Below, in pieces: positions 33,522 to 42,828 of a stretch of 64,000 bases of DNA. The first letter of the stretch is position 1. Each line of letters begins with the position of its first letter. The stretch comes from Isosphaeraceae bacterium (GTDB lineage: Bacteria; Planctomycetota; Planctomycetia; Isosphaerales; Isosphaeraceae). Below the pieces are notes generated by a model that did not search any database, had not been told where the DNA came from, and saw only the letters and a list, made by a program, of their open reading frames with translations. Made by a program: the position numbers and the translations under genes. The stretch spans positions 1 through 64,000 of the forward strand of contig JANXSX010000168.1 in assembly GCA_025356475.1 (NCBI GenBank). Reading direction: 5' to 3'.

Positions 33522-34508
33522 ATGCGCGCTGCTGTCCTCGACCGATTGGGCGAACCTGCGGAAGTTCTGACCTGCCGAGAACTTCCCACCCCGGAACCTG
33601 GCCCCGGCCAGGTTAGGGTCAAGATGATCGCCAGCCCGATCAACCCCTCGGACATGATGACCATTCGAGGGGCGTACGTCAGCAAGCCCGACGTCCCATT
33701 TACCCCAGGTTATGAAGGGGTCGGAGTCGTCGATAAGGCTGGGCCAGGACTGCTTGGGAAATTCATGGTCGGTCGACGGGTTGCCGTCCTCAACCAGGCC
33801 GGAGGCAACTGGGCCGAGTTCGCCGTGGTTCCCGCCGTCCGGGTGATCCCCGTCCCCAAGGACCTTCCCGACGAGCAGGTCGCCTCATTCTTCGTCAACC
33901 CGGCGACCGTGTTGGCCATGGTTCGCCACGTCCATCAGGTTCCCCAGGGAGCATGGCTGCTCCAGTCGGCGGCTGGGTCGGCACTTGGACGGATGATCAT
34001 CAAACTTGGCAAGAACGACGGCTTCAAAACGATCAACGTCGTCCGCCGTCGTGAGGCAATCGACGAACTGAAGGCCCTCGGGGCCGACGTCGTCATTTCG
34101 TCGTCAGACGGACCGATCGCCGACCAAGTCCGAGCGATTGTTGGTCCCGAGGGAGTGAAATACGCAGTCGATCCGGTCGGTGGCAAGACGGGCGGCGAGA
34201 TTTTCGACTGCCTGTCCCTGGATGGCCGGATGCTAGTCTACGGAACGCTTTCAGGTGACCCGCTCCAAGTGAGCCAGCGAGCACTCATCGCCGGCAAACG
34301 TGTCGAAGGGTTTTACCTCGGCCACTTCATGATCGAACGCGGCATCCCAAGATCGATCCTCCTGTTCCGAGAGATCGCCAAGATGATCCGAGCAGGAGTG
34401 CTCGCGACCGAACCGGGTGAGCATTTTCCGCTCGATCAGGTCGCAAACGCGGCGAAGGCTGCCGAAGTTGTGGGTAAGAAGGGGAAGGTGTTGCTCAAAA
34501 TCTCCTGA
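33522..34508 (+). CDS. Zinc-free MDR oxidoreductase, enoyl reductase / quinone reductase-like
   Basis: 328 residues. Medium-chain dehydrogenase fold: catalytic-domain start VKMIASPINPSDMMTIRGAY, TPGYEGVGVVDKAGPG, and a Rossmann segment around WLLQSAAGSALGRMIIKLGK. The INPSD and NPATVLAM motifs and the absence of zinc cysteines match the MECR/ETR (mitochondrial trans-2-enoyl-CoA reductase) branch. The NADPH-linked substrate could be an enoyl thioester or a quinone. Divergent from the sulfurtransferase gene. Confidence 0.85.
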   Translation: MRAAVLDRLGEPAEVLTCRELPTPEPGPGQVRVKMIASPINPSDMMTIRGAYVSKPDVPFTPGYEGVGVVDKAGPGLLGKFMVGRRVAVLNQAGGNWAEFAVVPAVRVIPVPKDLPDEQVASFFVNPATVLAMVRHVHQVPQGAWLLQSAAGSALGRMIIKLGKNDGFKTINVVRRREAIDELKALGADVVISSSDGPIADQVRAIVGPEGVKYAVDPVGGKTGGEIFDCLSLDGRMLVYGTLSGDPLQVSQRALIAGKRVEGFYLGHFMIERGIPRSILLFREIAKMIRAGVLATEPGEHFPLDQVANAAKAAEVVGKKGKVLLKIS

Positions 34509-34946
34509 CGGTCAACACCCCGTCGACCTGGAATCTGCATTTTTCAGGAATTCGTTCGCCTTGGTTGGCCCCCGTCGATATCATTAGGAGGTCAGGGTGC
34601 CACCCGAGGCGCGGTCGGAGATAGCGACGGCGTCGATTGGGTTTGTTTTGTTGACCCCTCCCAGGCCTCCTTCCCCGCGATGGTCTTCGACCATTTCAGG
34701 GCAATCCGTTTCGGATCTCTTCGCCCCTTAGTGGTCGAGATCTCTCGTTCGAGTTGTCACGACCTGGTGAAGGTTCTACGATTCCTTGAGGTCGAGACGG
34801 CGTAGAGTTCCTCTACGATCGGATCGACCTGGGTGGTCTCCCGACAGGTGATTTCGTGGCCTCACACAAAGTCCCGGCTCATTGATCACTGGAGGGTTAG
34901 CCCAATTGGGGCCCCTCCGTTCCATGGGTGATCAGGCCGGGCGGGG
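34509..34946. other. Intergenic region without recognised gene
   Basis: No RNA or coding region is supported. A perfect small hairpin CGTAGAGTTCCTCTACG lies at 34801-34817; a T-rich stretch TTTGTTTTGTTGACCCC near 34640 might hold a -35. Confidence 0.35.
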
Positions 34947-35255
34947 ATGTCGTTGACGATGAGTATGAGCGAATCCGCAGGTGCCCAGGACTGGCGTGCC
35001 GTTGCCTGTCTAGCCCCTGGCGGGGAGCGTTTGCTTTGCCTCGGTGGCAGTTCGGCCCAAGTCCGTGCGGCCTACACCAACGCCTGGGGCGAAGTGATCC
35101 GTGATGAAGATCGTCCCACCGTACGTGCCATTTCCCTTCAGAGATGGGCGGGCCTTGCCTGGCAAGGTCAGTGGGAACACCAATCGTATCTGGCTGTTCC
35201 AGCCACCCGAGGGGGCAAGTCGGCCCCGAGTGATCCCGACGCACCGATCGACTGA
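34947..35255 (+). CDS. Small hypothetical protein
   Basis: 102 residues from the first of three in-frame ATGs (34947, 34959, 34965). Sequence such as DWRAVACLAPGGERLLCLGG and AISLQRWAGLAWQGQWEHQS looks like a folded soluble protein, with codon use like its neighbours. No family recognised. The convergent phosphoesterase gene ends 79 bp on. Confidence 0.55.
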   Translation: MSLTMSMSESAGAQDWRAVACLAPGGERLLCLGGSSAQVRAAYTNAWGEVIRDEDRPTVRAISLQRWAGLAWQGQWEHQSYLAVPATRGGKSAPSDPDAPID

Positions 35256-35333
35256 GATCGTCGTTCAGGTTTGTTGGAGACCGTCATCCAAGACAACATT
35301 CCCTCCTCCCCCGGCACCGTTCGGGGGTTATTG

Positions 35334-36215
35334 TTACGCCTCGGATCGAAAATAAGTTGGGTTGTGGTACAGCTCACGGATTGCCCAATGGTCAGTAATC
35401 CATGCATGATGGTTCACCAAGACACCACTTTGTGAGAGCTCGATCTCGAGAAACCCAGGCGAACGATGGCCTGTCAGATCCCGGAGTAATGGTGCCCCAG
35501 CATTGAGACAGAGTTGGTTCGGCAGCTCAAGAGGCTGGAAGGCCCATGCCGCGTGGACGTGTCCGCAACAGTAAATGTGAGGGGCAACGGACTTGAGTGC
35601 CTCAATCACAGCGGCGGCGTTCACCTGCCGTTTTCTCGACAACTCTCGGGCGTAATCGGGTGGCGCACTGAGAGGATAATGCGAGGCAATGATCAACCGG
35701 TCATCGGACCAGTTCGCCAGAATCCGTTTCATCGCTTCAATTTGCGCCGATGGCAATCGACCCCTTGCCGAAAGATGGGCCCGAGTCGGATCAAGCCCGA
35801 GGATAGCTGTCCGCTCGTCGAGTTGCCTGAGCCAAGGGTAGGCTGACGGTGGAGAATAGCCGCCAAAAAACCGCTCAAACGTTCGATCGCGAACCGAGCC
35901 CGACGTGTATCGGTCGTGATTACCAGGAAGGACCGTCGCCCGAGTCGTGTCGCGAAGAAGCGGCTCCAAGGCGCGCAATGCTTCGACGAATTCCGAAGGA
36001 TGAGCCGTCGTCGTCAAATCGCCTGTGATGAGAATATGGTCGGCGGCGAGCGATACGATGCGTGCAACCACATCATCGAGACGTTCGAGCCGGAACCGAG
36101 CCGCTCGTCCCGCCAACAAGTTAGCCATCCCGAGTGCCCGCTTGTTGAACAGTTGCAACGGATTGGCCACGTAGCGCCAGACGTGGACATCGGAGAGGTG
36201 GACAATCCGCACCAA
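35334..36215 (-). CDS. Calcineurin-like metallophosphoesterase
   Basis: 293 residues with a TTG start (36215) or 292 from the adjacent GTG. All metal-binding motifs of the family are present: VHLSDVHV (DxH), ITGDLTTT (GD), LPGNHDRY (GNHD), ASHYPL and CGHVHAAW (GHxH). Two-metal phosphodiesterase or phosphatase, cytosolic (no signal peptide); substrate unknown. Its start lies 18 bp after the CPBP protease stop on the same strand, so the two form a pair. Confidence 0.9.
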   Translation of the reverse strand: MVRIVHLSDVHVWRYVANPLQLFNKRALGMANLLAGRAARFRLERLDDVVARIVSLAADHILITGDLTTTAHPSEFVEALRALEPLLRDTTRATVLPGNHDRYTSGSVRDRTFERFFGGYSPPSAYPWLRQLDERTAILGLDPTRAHLSARGRLPSAQIEAMKRILANWSDDRLIIASHYPLSAPPDYARELSRKRQVNAAAVIEALKSVAPHIYCCGHVHAAWAFQPLELPNQLCLNAGAPLLRDLTGHRSPGFLEIELSQSGVLVNHHAWITDHWAIRELYHNPTYFRSEA

Positions 36216-36233
36216 TACAACCTCGGACCATGA

Positions 36234-37076
36234 CTACCAGTGCCAGCCGAAATGGCCCACCATCACATCGTAAGCGGCATGGGTTCCCACCGCGACAGCG
36301 AACCCTCTCGCCAGAAAGATCCAGGCGAAATAAACCCCAGCCGACCATCGGAAAATGAACGCAAACCAGGTAAATGCCTCGCCCGGTATTCCAATGTGAT
36401 GGGCAAGGGCAAACAAGATCGCTGAAGTCGTCACAGCCAGTGTGCCGGCCAACACGCCAGGAGTCTGGATCAGTCGCAAGGCCCAGAACACAAACGGGAT
36501 CAGAGCGAGCCGGAATAGGGCTTCTTCATAGATCCCCGCGCCGAGGTAACTCAGGAGAGCCGAGTTTGTCGAGGCTGAGGCTGAGGTTGAGGTTTCCAGG
36601 AGTGTCCCACCTTCAACATGCGTCAGTCCAACGTCAACCAGACGACTCAACCCAATCAGACCGAGCGCGAGTACCAAGCTCTCAAGCAGCATCCCCGCGA
36701 GATTCCAAGGCGAGAACCGCCAATCGTGGTTGTCACAGACCTGCCAGGCCAGCAGGCCGATCGCCAGAAGCAACGGCGGGAAAAGGTGATCGGTCAATCC
36801 GACGAGCCTCAACCCCTCCCGGGCCCAGGCATCCGCACCAGCACGCGCGACCCCGCCTTGTGCCCAGTACAAACCCAACTCATAGAGGACGAGCAGGGGA
36901 GCGACAAAGACTAAACACGGAAAAGGACGCCGGGTCGAGGCCCAATAGCCCGAATCTTCGCCAATATCGATCCGGGCTGACTCACGCCACCAACGGTGAT
37001 CGTAACCAAACCGCGACCGATGCCGACCTCGAGTCGGCTTATTTCGATCCAGAGTCTGTGCGAATTTTGGTTTCAC
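36234..37076 (-). CDS. CPBP-family intramembrane metalloprotease
   Basis: 280 residues, multi-pass. ABI/CPBP motifs: GIYEEALFRLALIPF (EExxxR), FALAHHIG (second His motif) and GTHAAYDVMVG (third His motif), all needed for catalysis. The N-terminal ~45 residues are basic and soluble. Family members process or modify membrane proteins and are often tied to bacteriocin immunity or prenyl-protein maturation; no target is suggested here. Confidence 0.88.
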   Translation of the reverse strand: MKPKFAQTLDRNKPTRGRHRSRFGYDHRWWRESARIDIGEDSGYWASTRRPFPCLVFVAPLLVLYELGLYWAQGGVARAGADAWAREGLRLVGLTDHLFPPLLLAIGLLAWQVCDNHDWRFSPWNLAGMLLESLVLALGLIGLSRLVDVGLTHVEGGTLLETSTSASASTNSALLSYLGAGIYEEALFRLALIPFVFWALRLIQTPGVLAGTLAVTTSAILFALAHHIGIPGEAFTWFAFIFRWSAGVYFAWIFLARGFAVAVGTHAAYDVMVGHFGWHW

Positions 37077-37191
37077 ACCCTAGCCATCGGCGATTGGACT
37101 TGTAAAATCCAAGTATTGCAATTCGGCTGTCTGCCGTTTCAGAAGTGTCTGAATTTTCACAAATTCCGAACAACATGAAATGTCAGCCGTC

Positions 37192-37220
37192 TTGTATGGA
37201 CTGGGTCAGGCCGATACGAT
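37192..37220 (+). promoter_or_regulatory. Possible promoter of the cytochrome c/oxidase cluster
   Basis: TTGTAT (37192-37197) and TACGAT (37215-37220) with a 17 bp spacer, about 160 bp before the cytochrome c start. This is the best match in the 310 bp divergent region; otherwise nothing is seen there. Confidence 0.35.
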
Positions 37221-37387
37221 AGCAATCCCGTGTTGGGCAGGGGCTTTCGTATTCCGAGATGGCCCCTCCGTCCCGACAGATCTTGTTGCTTCCGCTCTTT
37301 CCGCCATAAGTTGTGGTAGGGGCTCTGTGGTTTGATTCGGTCTCTGCCGAATCGGCGACTCGGACCCGCTTTGAGGAGGATTGGCGC

Positions 37388-38965
37388 GTGACTTCGCGGT
37401 TTCGCCTCGCTTTGTTCGCATGTTCGCTGGGCCTGGTCGGTTGCAGCGACAGTTTTAACGCGGGTCCGATTGCCTACACTGAGAGCGAACGGCTCGTTAA
37501 AGAACTGAGTGAGAAGCCGAACCTCCAGAAGGCGGTTCGGAGCAACTTGGCCGAACTCTTCGGCCCAGACCCTCAGCACATCAAAGTTCCAGCCGGTTCG
37601 GGGCTCTCGAACGGCGGGATTTACCTCGCGAACTTGAAGAGCGACGGTCAGGGCGAAGGGGCTAAGCCCCAACCCATCATGCTCGTCCGCACCGACAAGG
37701 GGACCGGCGCAGTCGTTCAGGAAACGCAGACGGGCGGCTACACCCTCTACCGCAAGCATTGTCTCCATTGCCATGGGATCGCGGGAGCAGGGGATGGCCC
37801 CACAGCTCAATACCTTTATCCCAAGCCCCGTGACTATCGAATGGGACTGTACAAGTTCACTTCAACGACCACTGGAGCGAAGCCGACACGCGACGACCTC
37901 CGCAAGACAATCCGCTACGGTCTCCATGGTTCCTCAATGCCTTCCTTCGAAGCCTTGATGACCGATATCGAGATGGAACAAGTCATTGATTACATGACGT
38001 TCCTCAGCATGCGTGGAGAAGTTGAGCGGGCATTGCTTGAAGAGGCCGTCGGCGCGGACGATAAGGATGCCGATACTGCGATTAGCAAGGACACCGTGGC
38101 AGAGATCGTCACCGGAGTCTTCGAGAAGTGGAAAAACGCGGAAACCCAGGTCGTCGCTCCTCCTGTTGCTCGGGTCGCTCCTAGCAAGGAGAGCATCCAC
38201 CGAGGTCGCGAACTCTTCCTTGGATTAAACAAGACAGGCAACAAGGTCGAATGTGCCGGCTGTCACGGGGCCAAGGCCAAGGGCAACGGTGCAAGCTTTA
38301 TTGATGAACAGGTCTTCCAGGACGTGGTGTTCCGTCAAAAGACGGTGGACCTGGCTCTGGCTCGCCTCTTCCGAGAGAAAGTGGAGGCGGAAGCCTTTAG
38401 TCATGGAGATGGGCACTCGGTCGAGCATAAGGAACCGATCGTATCGCCCCCGGCGGAGATCGGTAAATTCCTGGCCTCAAACGCCGATATCGCCACCCGA
38501 CTTCGCAAGGATCGCTCGTTCTACGAAGACCTGAAAGATAAAGACTTCCAAGCCCTGCTCGCCGATCCTTTGAAGGCGGAGGAGATCGGTCATAAGGCGG
38601 TCGCTCTGCTCCCTGAAGTTGCTGACCCGGCATTCCAGCCGTTCTGGCGCTCGAAATACGACCTTTGGGTCAAGGGGTCGCTCGACGATTGGGGTAACCC
38701 CATTCGTCCTGCCAACCTCAACCTGGGGGTCTATAAAGGGGGTCGGCGACCGATCGATATTTACTGGCGGCTCTCCAAGGGAATCAACGGCGCAAAGATG
38801 CCCTCACACGTTCCAACGCTTACTCCAGAGCAGATTTGGGATGTCGTGAACTTCATCTTGGCCCTGCCCTATGAGCCTGACCTGGTGAGAGATAAGGCAC
38901 CGGCGAGTGCCCCAACCCATGGCCCGGCGGTGGCCCAGTCCTCCTCCGGCACGTCAAAATCTTGA
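37388..38965 (+). CDS. Diheme cytochrome c lipoprotein
   Basis: 525 residues from a GTG with GAGGAGG 7 bp upstream. Lipoprotein signal LALFACSLGLVGC (lipobox LVGC, cysteine at about residue 19). Two CxxCH heme sites: KHCLHCHG and VECAGCHGAKAKG; each has a later methionine (SSMPSF, AKMPSH) as candidate axial ligand. Head gene of the cytochrome oxidase cluster, so it most likely feeds electrons from a quinol-oxidising complex to the CuA site. The long linker between domains (Lys/Glu-rich) is unusual; a role as subunit of an alternative complex is another possibility. Confidence 0.87.
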   Translation: MTSRFRLALFACSLGLVGCSDSFNAGPIAYTESERLVKELSEKPNLQKAVRSNLAELFGPDPQHIKVPAGSGLSNGGIYLANLKSDGQGEGAKPQPIMLVRTDKGTGAVVQETQTGGYTLYRKHCLHCHGIAGAGDGPTAQYLYPKPRDYRMGLYKFTSTTTGAKPTRDDLRKTIRYGLHGSSMPSFEALMTDIEMEQVIDYMTFLSMRGEVERALLEEAVGADDKDADTAISKDTVAEIVTGVFEKWKNAETQVVAPPVARVAPSKESIHRGRELFLGLNKTGNKVECAGCHGAKAKGNGASFIDEQVFQDVVFRQKTVDLALARLFREKVEAEAFSHGDGHSVEHKEPIVSPPAEIGKFLASNADIATRLRKDRSFYEDLKDKDFQALLADPLKAEEIGHKAVALLPEVADPAFQPFWRSKYDLWVKGSLDDWGNPIRPANLNLGVYKGGRRPIDIYWRLSKGINGAKMPSHVPTLTPEQIWDVVNFILALPYEPDLVRDKAPASAPTHGPAVAQSSSGTSKS

Positions 38966-39124
38966 TCTTCAGCCATCCTTAGATCGTCCGGCCCCACTTG
39001 GGTCGGGCGACATGGGTGTCGCTTCCAGTTGTCAATCCGCCCGTATTCGTCCCAATCACCTAGCAACCATCGCAACCGGGTCGCTGGAACTCTGACATTC
39101 GTGCCCGGCCCAGGGAGTGTTTCC

Positions 39125-39943
39125 GTGCGTTACTGGCATCTCGTGTTTGCCTTCGCAGCCGTTTTTGTGGTCGGAACGTCCGCGTACTCTCCGTTCGCAG
39201 CCGACTGGTGGCTTCCGGGCGGACCGGGTCCTGACTACACGCACTCGGTTTCGACCTTCGGCAAGAAGATCGACAGCCTCTACATTCTTATCCTGATCAT
39301 TACTGGCGTTGTCTTCATCGGTACTCAGATCGCGCTGGTTTGGGCAACCTATAAGTTTGCGGACACAGGCCCGAATCGCGTCGCCCAGTACTTCCACGGA
39401 AGCCAGCGGCTCGAAGTGATCTGGACCATCATTCCCGCCGCGATCCTGGTCTTCATCGCCCTTTACCAGATGGGGACTTGGTCCGACATCAAGTTCCGAA
39501 CTGCTGCCCCCCGGGTCCAACCGATCGCGGAAATCACCGCACGACAGTTTCAATGGGTTATGCGTTACGCAGGTGCCGACGGGAAGTTAAATACTCCTGA
39601 CGATGTGCAACTCGTCAATGATCTTCACTTCGTGAAAGATCGTCCGGCGCTAATCTACCTGAAGTCGGGTGATGTCCAGCACTCGTTCTTCCTTCCTCAG
39701 ATGCGAATCAAGCAAGACGCAGTCCCAGGCTTGACCATCCCGGTCTGGTTCGATGCTGATCGATCCGGTCACTACGAACTCGTGTGTGCCGAGCTTTGCG
39801 GCTGGGGCCACTATAAGATGCGTGGCAACGTCACCGTCCACGACACCCAAGTTCAGTATGACGATTGGATGACGTCCGAAATTCGCAAACAGAGTCAAGA
39901 CCAGCTCGTCTCGGCCCCCGCCACCGGGTCTTCAGGGAACTAA
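39125..39943 (+). CDS. coxB: Cytochrome c oxidase subunit II
   Basis: 272 residues from a GTG with AGGGAG upstream. Signal or first helix (WHLVFAFAAVFVVGTSAY), second helix (YILILIITGVVFIGTQIALV), EVIWTIIPAAILVFIALYQM, then the cupredoxin domain. The CuA ligands are intact in CAELCGWGHYKM, with an upstream His in DVQHSFFLPQ. Receives electrons from cytochrome c. No fused cytochrome c domain. Followed 8 bp later by coxA. Confidence 0.95.
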   Translation: MRYWHLVFAFAAVFVVGTSAYSPFAADWWLPGGPGPDYTHSVSTFGKKIDSLYILILIITGVVFIGTQIALVWATYKFADTGPNRVAQYFHGSQRLEVIWTIIPAAILVFIALYQMGTWSDIKFRTAAPRVQPIAEITARQFQWVMRYAGADGKLNTPDDVQLVNDLHFVKDRPALIYLKSGDVQHSFFLPQMRIKQDAVPGLTIPVWFDADRSGHYELVCAELCGWGHYKMRGNVTVHDTQVQYDDWMTSEIRKQSQDQLVSAPATGSSGN

Positions 39944-39950
39944 TGACGCC

Positions 39951-41786
39951 ATGAGCACCGAACACACCGCCAACGGGCATGGGAATGGTCATGGCCCGGT
40001 CGCTGCGGACCACGGACACGACGATCATATTCATCCAGCCCCCACAAACTTCCTGAAGAAGTATGTCTTCAGCGAAGATCACAAAGTCATTGGGATTCAG
40101 TTCCTCTTCTCGGGGCTGATCTTCTTCGTGGTCGGTGGACTCCTCGCCCTGGCGATCCGCTGGCAGCTCGCCTGGCCGTGGTCGCCGATTCCGATCCTCT
40201 CTCAGGCCCTCTGGTCTGAGCAGGGATATCGGATGCCTCCCGAGTTCTACAACAAGCTCTTCACCATGCACGGCTCGGTGATGATCTTCTTCGTGATCAT
40301 TCCGCTCCTCACCGGTGCGTTCGGGAACTACCTGATCCCGCTGATGATCGGTGCTCGCGACATGGCATTCCCCAAACTCAACATGTTCTCGTACTGGTTC
40401 ATGTGGCCTGCCTTTATCATGATGACCTACTCGTTCCAGGTAGGCGCGACCGACTTCGGTTGGACCGCGTATCCTTCGGGAACTGTATTTCATGAGGCAT
40501 CACCTGGTTCCCAAACGGGTCAAACCCTCTGGCTGGGTGGGCTACTGTTTGCGGGTATCTCCTCGTTGATGGGTTCGATCAACTACATCACGACGATCAT
40601 CATGCTCCGGGCTCCCGGAATGAAGATGTTCCGGATGCCCATGACAGTCTGGGCGATGTTCATCACCGCACTCCTACAAGCATTTGCCCTTCCCGTGCTC
40701 ACCTCTGCCCTGGCCATGCAGTTGCTCGACCGTACCGTGGGGACGAACTTCTTCGTCCCCGCGAACTGGAGCGTAGGCAACGGTCCTGTCCGGGTTGGTG
40801 GTGGCCAGACGCTTCTTTGGCAGCATCTTTTCTGGTTCTACTCTCACCCCGCCGTCTATATCATGATTCTCCCGGCGATGGGCGTGGTTTCGGACGTGAT
40901 CTCGACCTTCTCGCGCAAACCCCTTTTCGGCTACAAGCCGATGGTCTTTGCCATCGCGGCGATCGCCGGGCTGGGCTTTATCGTCTGGGGTCACCACATG
41001 TTCCAGTCGGGTATGAACCCCGCCTTGGGCGCGACGTTCATGCTCTCGACAATGATGATCGCCCTACCATCAGCCATCAAAGTCTTCAACTGGCTCGGGA
41101 CGATGTGGGGTGGCAAGATTCAATTCACTGCCGCCATGCTCAACGCAATGGCGTTTGTGTCCATGTTCATTATCGGTGGTCTCTCGGGCATCTTTATGGC
41201 CGCGACACCGGTTGATATGCACATTCATGACACGTATTTTATCGTGGCACATATTCACTATGTGCTCTTCGGTGGAAGTACGTTCGGGATCTTCGCCGCA
41301 ATCTATTACTGGTTCCCCAAGATGTTCGGCCGGATGATGGACGAACGGCTCGGCAAGATCCACTTCTTCTTCAGTTTTATCTTCTTCAACGGCACGTTCT
41401 TCCTGATGCACATCATCGGGATGCACGGTCATCCTCGCCGGATCGCCGACCCCACGGTCTACGAGTACTTGCGAACGACCGGCACGCTCGCCATGAACCA
41501 GTTCATGACGATCAACGCTCTTCTGCTCGGTGCCACCCAGTTAATCTTCGCGTTTAACTTCCTTTACAGCCTCGTCGCTGGCCCGAAGGCCCCGAACAAC
41601 CCCTGGAACGCGAACTCGCTGGAGTGGACGATCGAGTCACCCCCTCCGCACTACAATTTCGCGACCCTGCCGCATGTCTATCACGCAGCCTATGAGTTCA
41701 GCCTCCCGAACGCTGACAAGGATTTTCTTCCTCAAACTGAGCCTCGACCGCTTGAATCGGAACCGCTTGATCCTGTCATGGCGTGA
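39951..41786 (+). CDS. coxA: Cytochrome c oxidase subunit I, A2-type heme-copper oxidase
   Basis: 611 residues, ~12 membrane helices. Heme and CuB ligands are present: MHGSVMIFF (low-spin heme His), the WQHLFWFYSHPAVYIMILP segment, WGHHMFQSG, and HDTYFIVAHIHYVLFGG. In place of the D-channel glutamate of HPEVY there is YSHPAVY, the YS motif that defines type A2 oxidases. The His-rich N-terminal tail (HTANGHGNGHGPVAADHGHD) is extra and might bind copper. Reduces oxygen and pumps protons. Confidence 0.97.
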   Translation: MSTEHTANGHGNGHGPVAADHGHDDHIHPAPTNFLKKYVFSEDHKVIGIQFLFSGLIFFVVGGLLALAIRWQLAWPWSPIPILSQALWSEQGYRMPPEFYNKLFTMHGSVMIFFVIIPLLTGAFGNYLIPLMIGARDMAFPKLNMFSYWFMWPAFIMMTYSFQVGATDFGWTAYPSGTVFHEASPGSQTGQTLWLGGLLFAGISSLMGSINYITTIIMLRAPGMKMFRMPMTVWAMFITALLQAFALPVLTSALAMQLLDRTVGTNFFVPANWSVGNGPVRVGGGQTLLWQHLFWFYSHPAVYIMILPAMGVVSDVISTFSRKPLFGYKPMVFAIAAIAGLGFIVWGHHMFQSGMNPALGATFMLSTMMIALPSAIKVFNWLGTMWGGKIQFTAAMLNAMAFVSMFIIGGLSGIFMAATPVDMHIHDTYFIVAHIHYVLFGGSTFGIFAAIYYWFPKMFGRMMDERLGKIHFFFSFIFFNGTFFLMHIIGMHGHPRRIADPTVYEYLRTTGTLAMNQFMTINALLLGATQLIFAFNFLYSLVAGPKAPNNPWNANSLEWTIESPPPHYNFATLPHVYHAAYEFSLPNADKDFLPQTEPRPLESEPLDPVMA

Positions 41787-41806
41787 GCATTCGTTGACTT
41801 CATCCG

Positions 41807-41839
41807 ATCAGCCTCGGTGGATTTTCAACCGAGGCTGAT
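41807..41839 (+). promoter_or_regulatory. 12 bp perfect hairpin between coxA and ctaA
   Basis: ATCAGCCTCGGT, a 9 nt loop and ACCGAGGCTGAT. Placed 21 bp after the coxA stop and 36 bp before ctaA, with no T-run (TCCCC follows). It may be a partial terminator or RNA-stability element that keeps oxidase subunits expressed above assembly factors. Confidence 0.6.
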
Positions 41840-41874
41840 TCCCCTTCCCATCGATTGCGACTCCAACCAATCCC

Positions 41875-42828
41875 ATGACCAAGAGTCCTGTCTTCAACGT
41901 GGAAACATACCGGCCCGGCCCGCACTGGGTCGCGGTCGTTGCCGCGTTGTTCACTTGGCCTCTGCTGTTCGTTGGTGGCTTAGTGACGAGCTACAAGGTC
42001 GGGATGGCCGTGCCCGACTGGCCGACCACGTTCGGCATTAATATGTTTGTCTATGACTTCTTTAACTCACCCTGGGGTGTGTTCATTGAACATACTCACC
42101 GGCTCTATGGTGCTGCCGTCGGGCTGGCGACGATCATCCTGGTGATCTGGTTTAGCGTCTGCGAATCGTCGAATCGCCGGATGGTTGGGATCGCCTGGTT
42201 TGCGCTCCTCGCGGTCATCGTACAAGGGTTGTTAGGTGGCTTGCGGGTCAATTGGAACTCGACGATTTTGGCAGCGGTTCATGGTTGCAGCGGACAAGCC
42301 TTCTTCGGACTGATGGTCACGATCGCAGTCCTCACGAGTCACACCTATCGCGATCGACGTCTAACCCTAGAAGACGATTCTCGGCTCAGGGCTGCGACCC
42401 TCGGCTTGGTCGGCCTCATCTATGCACAGGAACTCGCTGGTGCCTGGGTCCGGCATTTCCCCTCTAGGCTCGCGCTGGTCGTCCACGGAGTCGCGGCTCT
42501 GGCAGTCGTTGGTCACGCGACCAGGGTGATTTGCAAGATTCTCCACCGACGCGACGAGCTGAAGTTGCTCATGACTTCCACACTTGCTTTGATTCTGACC
42601 CTCACTGGTCAAGTTGCACTTGGATTGATGGCCTGGTGGGTCCTGGAGATTCCTCGGCAGCAAAAGGATCTCTCCGCACTGATCCGAACTGGGCACCAGG
42701 CCAATGCCGCGCTGCTCTTGGGCTCCTCAGTCGCACTCGCCGTTCTCGCTCATCGATTCCTCCGACCGCTGGAAGTTTCCGAAATGGCCTCGTCGCTCAC
42801 CCACGCCGAGTTGGAGGCCATCGCATGA
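41875..42828 (+). CDS. ctaA: Heme A synthase (COX15/CtaA)
   Basis: 317 residues, about eight membrane helices. Oxidises the methyl group of heme O to give heme A for the oxidase. Conserved histidines: EHTHRLYGA, ILAAVHGCSGQAFFG, LVVHGVAALAVVGHATR and TGHQANAALLLGS. Tandem four-helix halves are visible. Stop overlaps the ctaB start (ATGA). Confidence 0.93.
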   Translation: MTKSPVFNVETYRPGPHWVAVVAALFTWPLLFVGGLVTSYKVGMAVPDWPTTFGINMFVYDFFNSPWGVFIEHTHRLYGAAVGLATIILVIWFSVCESSNRRMVGIAWFALLAVIVQGLLGGLRVNWNSTILAAVHGCSGQAFFGLMVTIAVLTSHTYRDRRLTLEDDSRLRAATLGLVGLIYAQELAGAWVRHFPSRLALVVHGVAALAVVGHATRVICKILHRRDELKLLMTSTLALILTLTGQVALGLMAWWVLEIPRQQKDLSALIRTGHQANAALLLGSSVALAVLAHRFLRPLEVSEMASSLTHAELEAIA

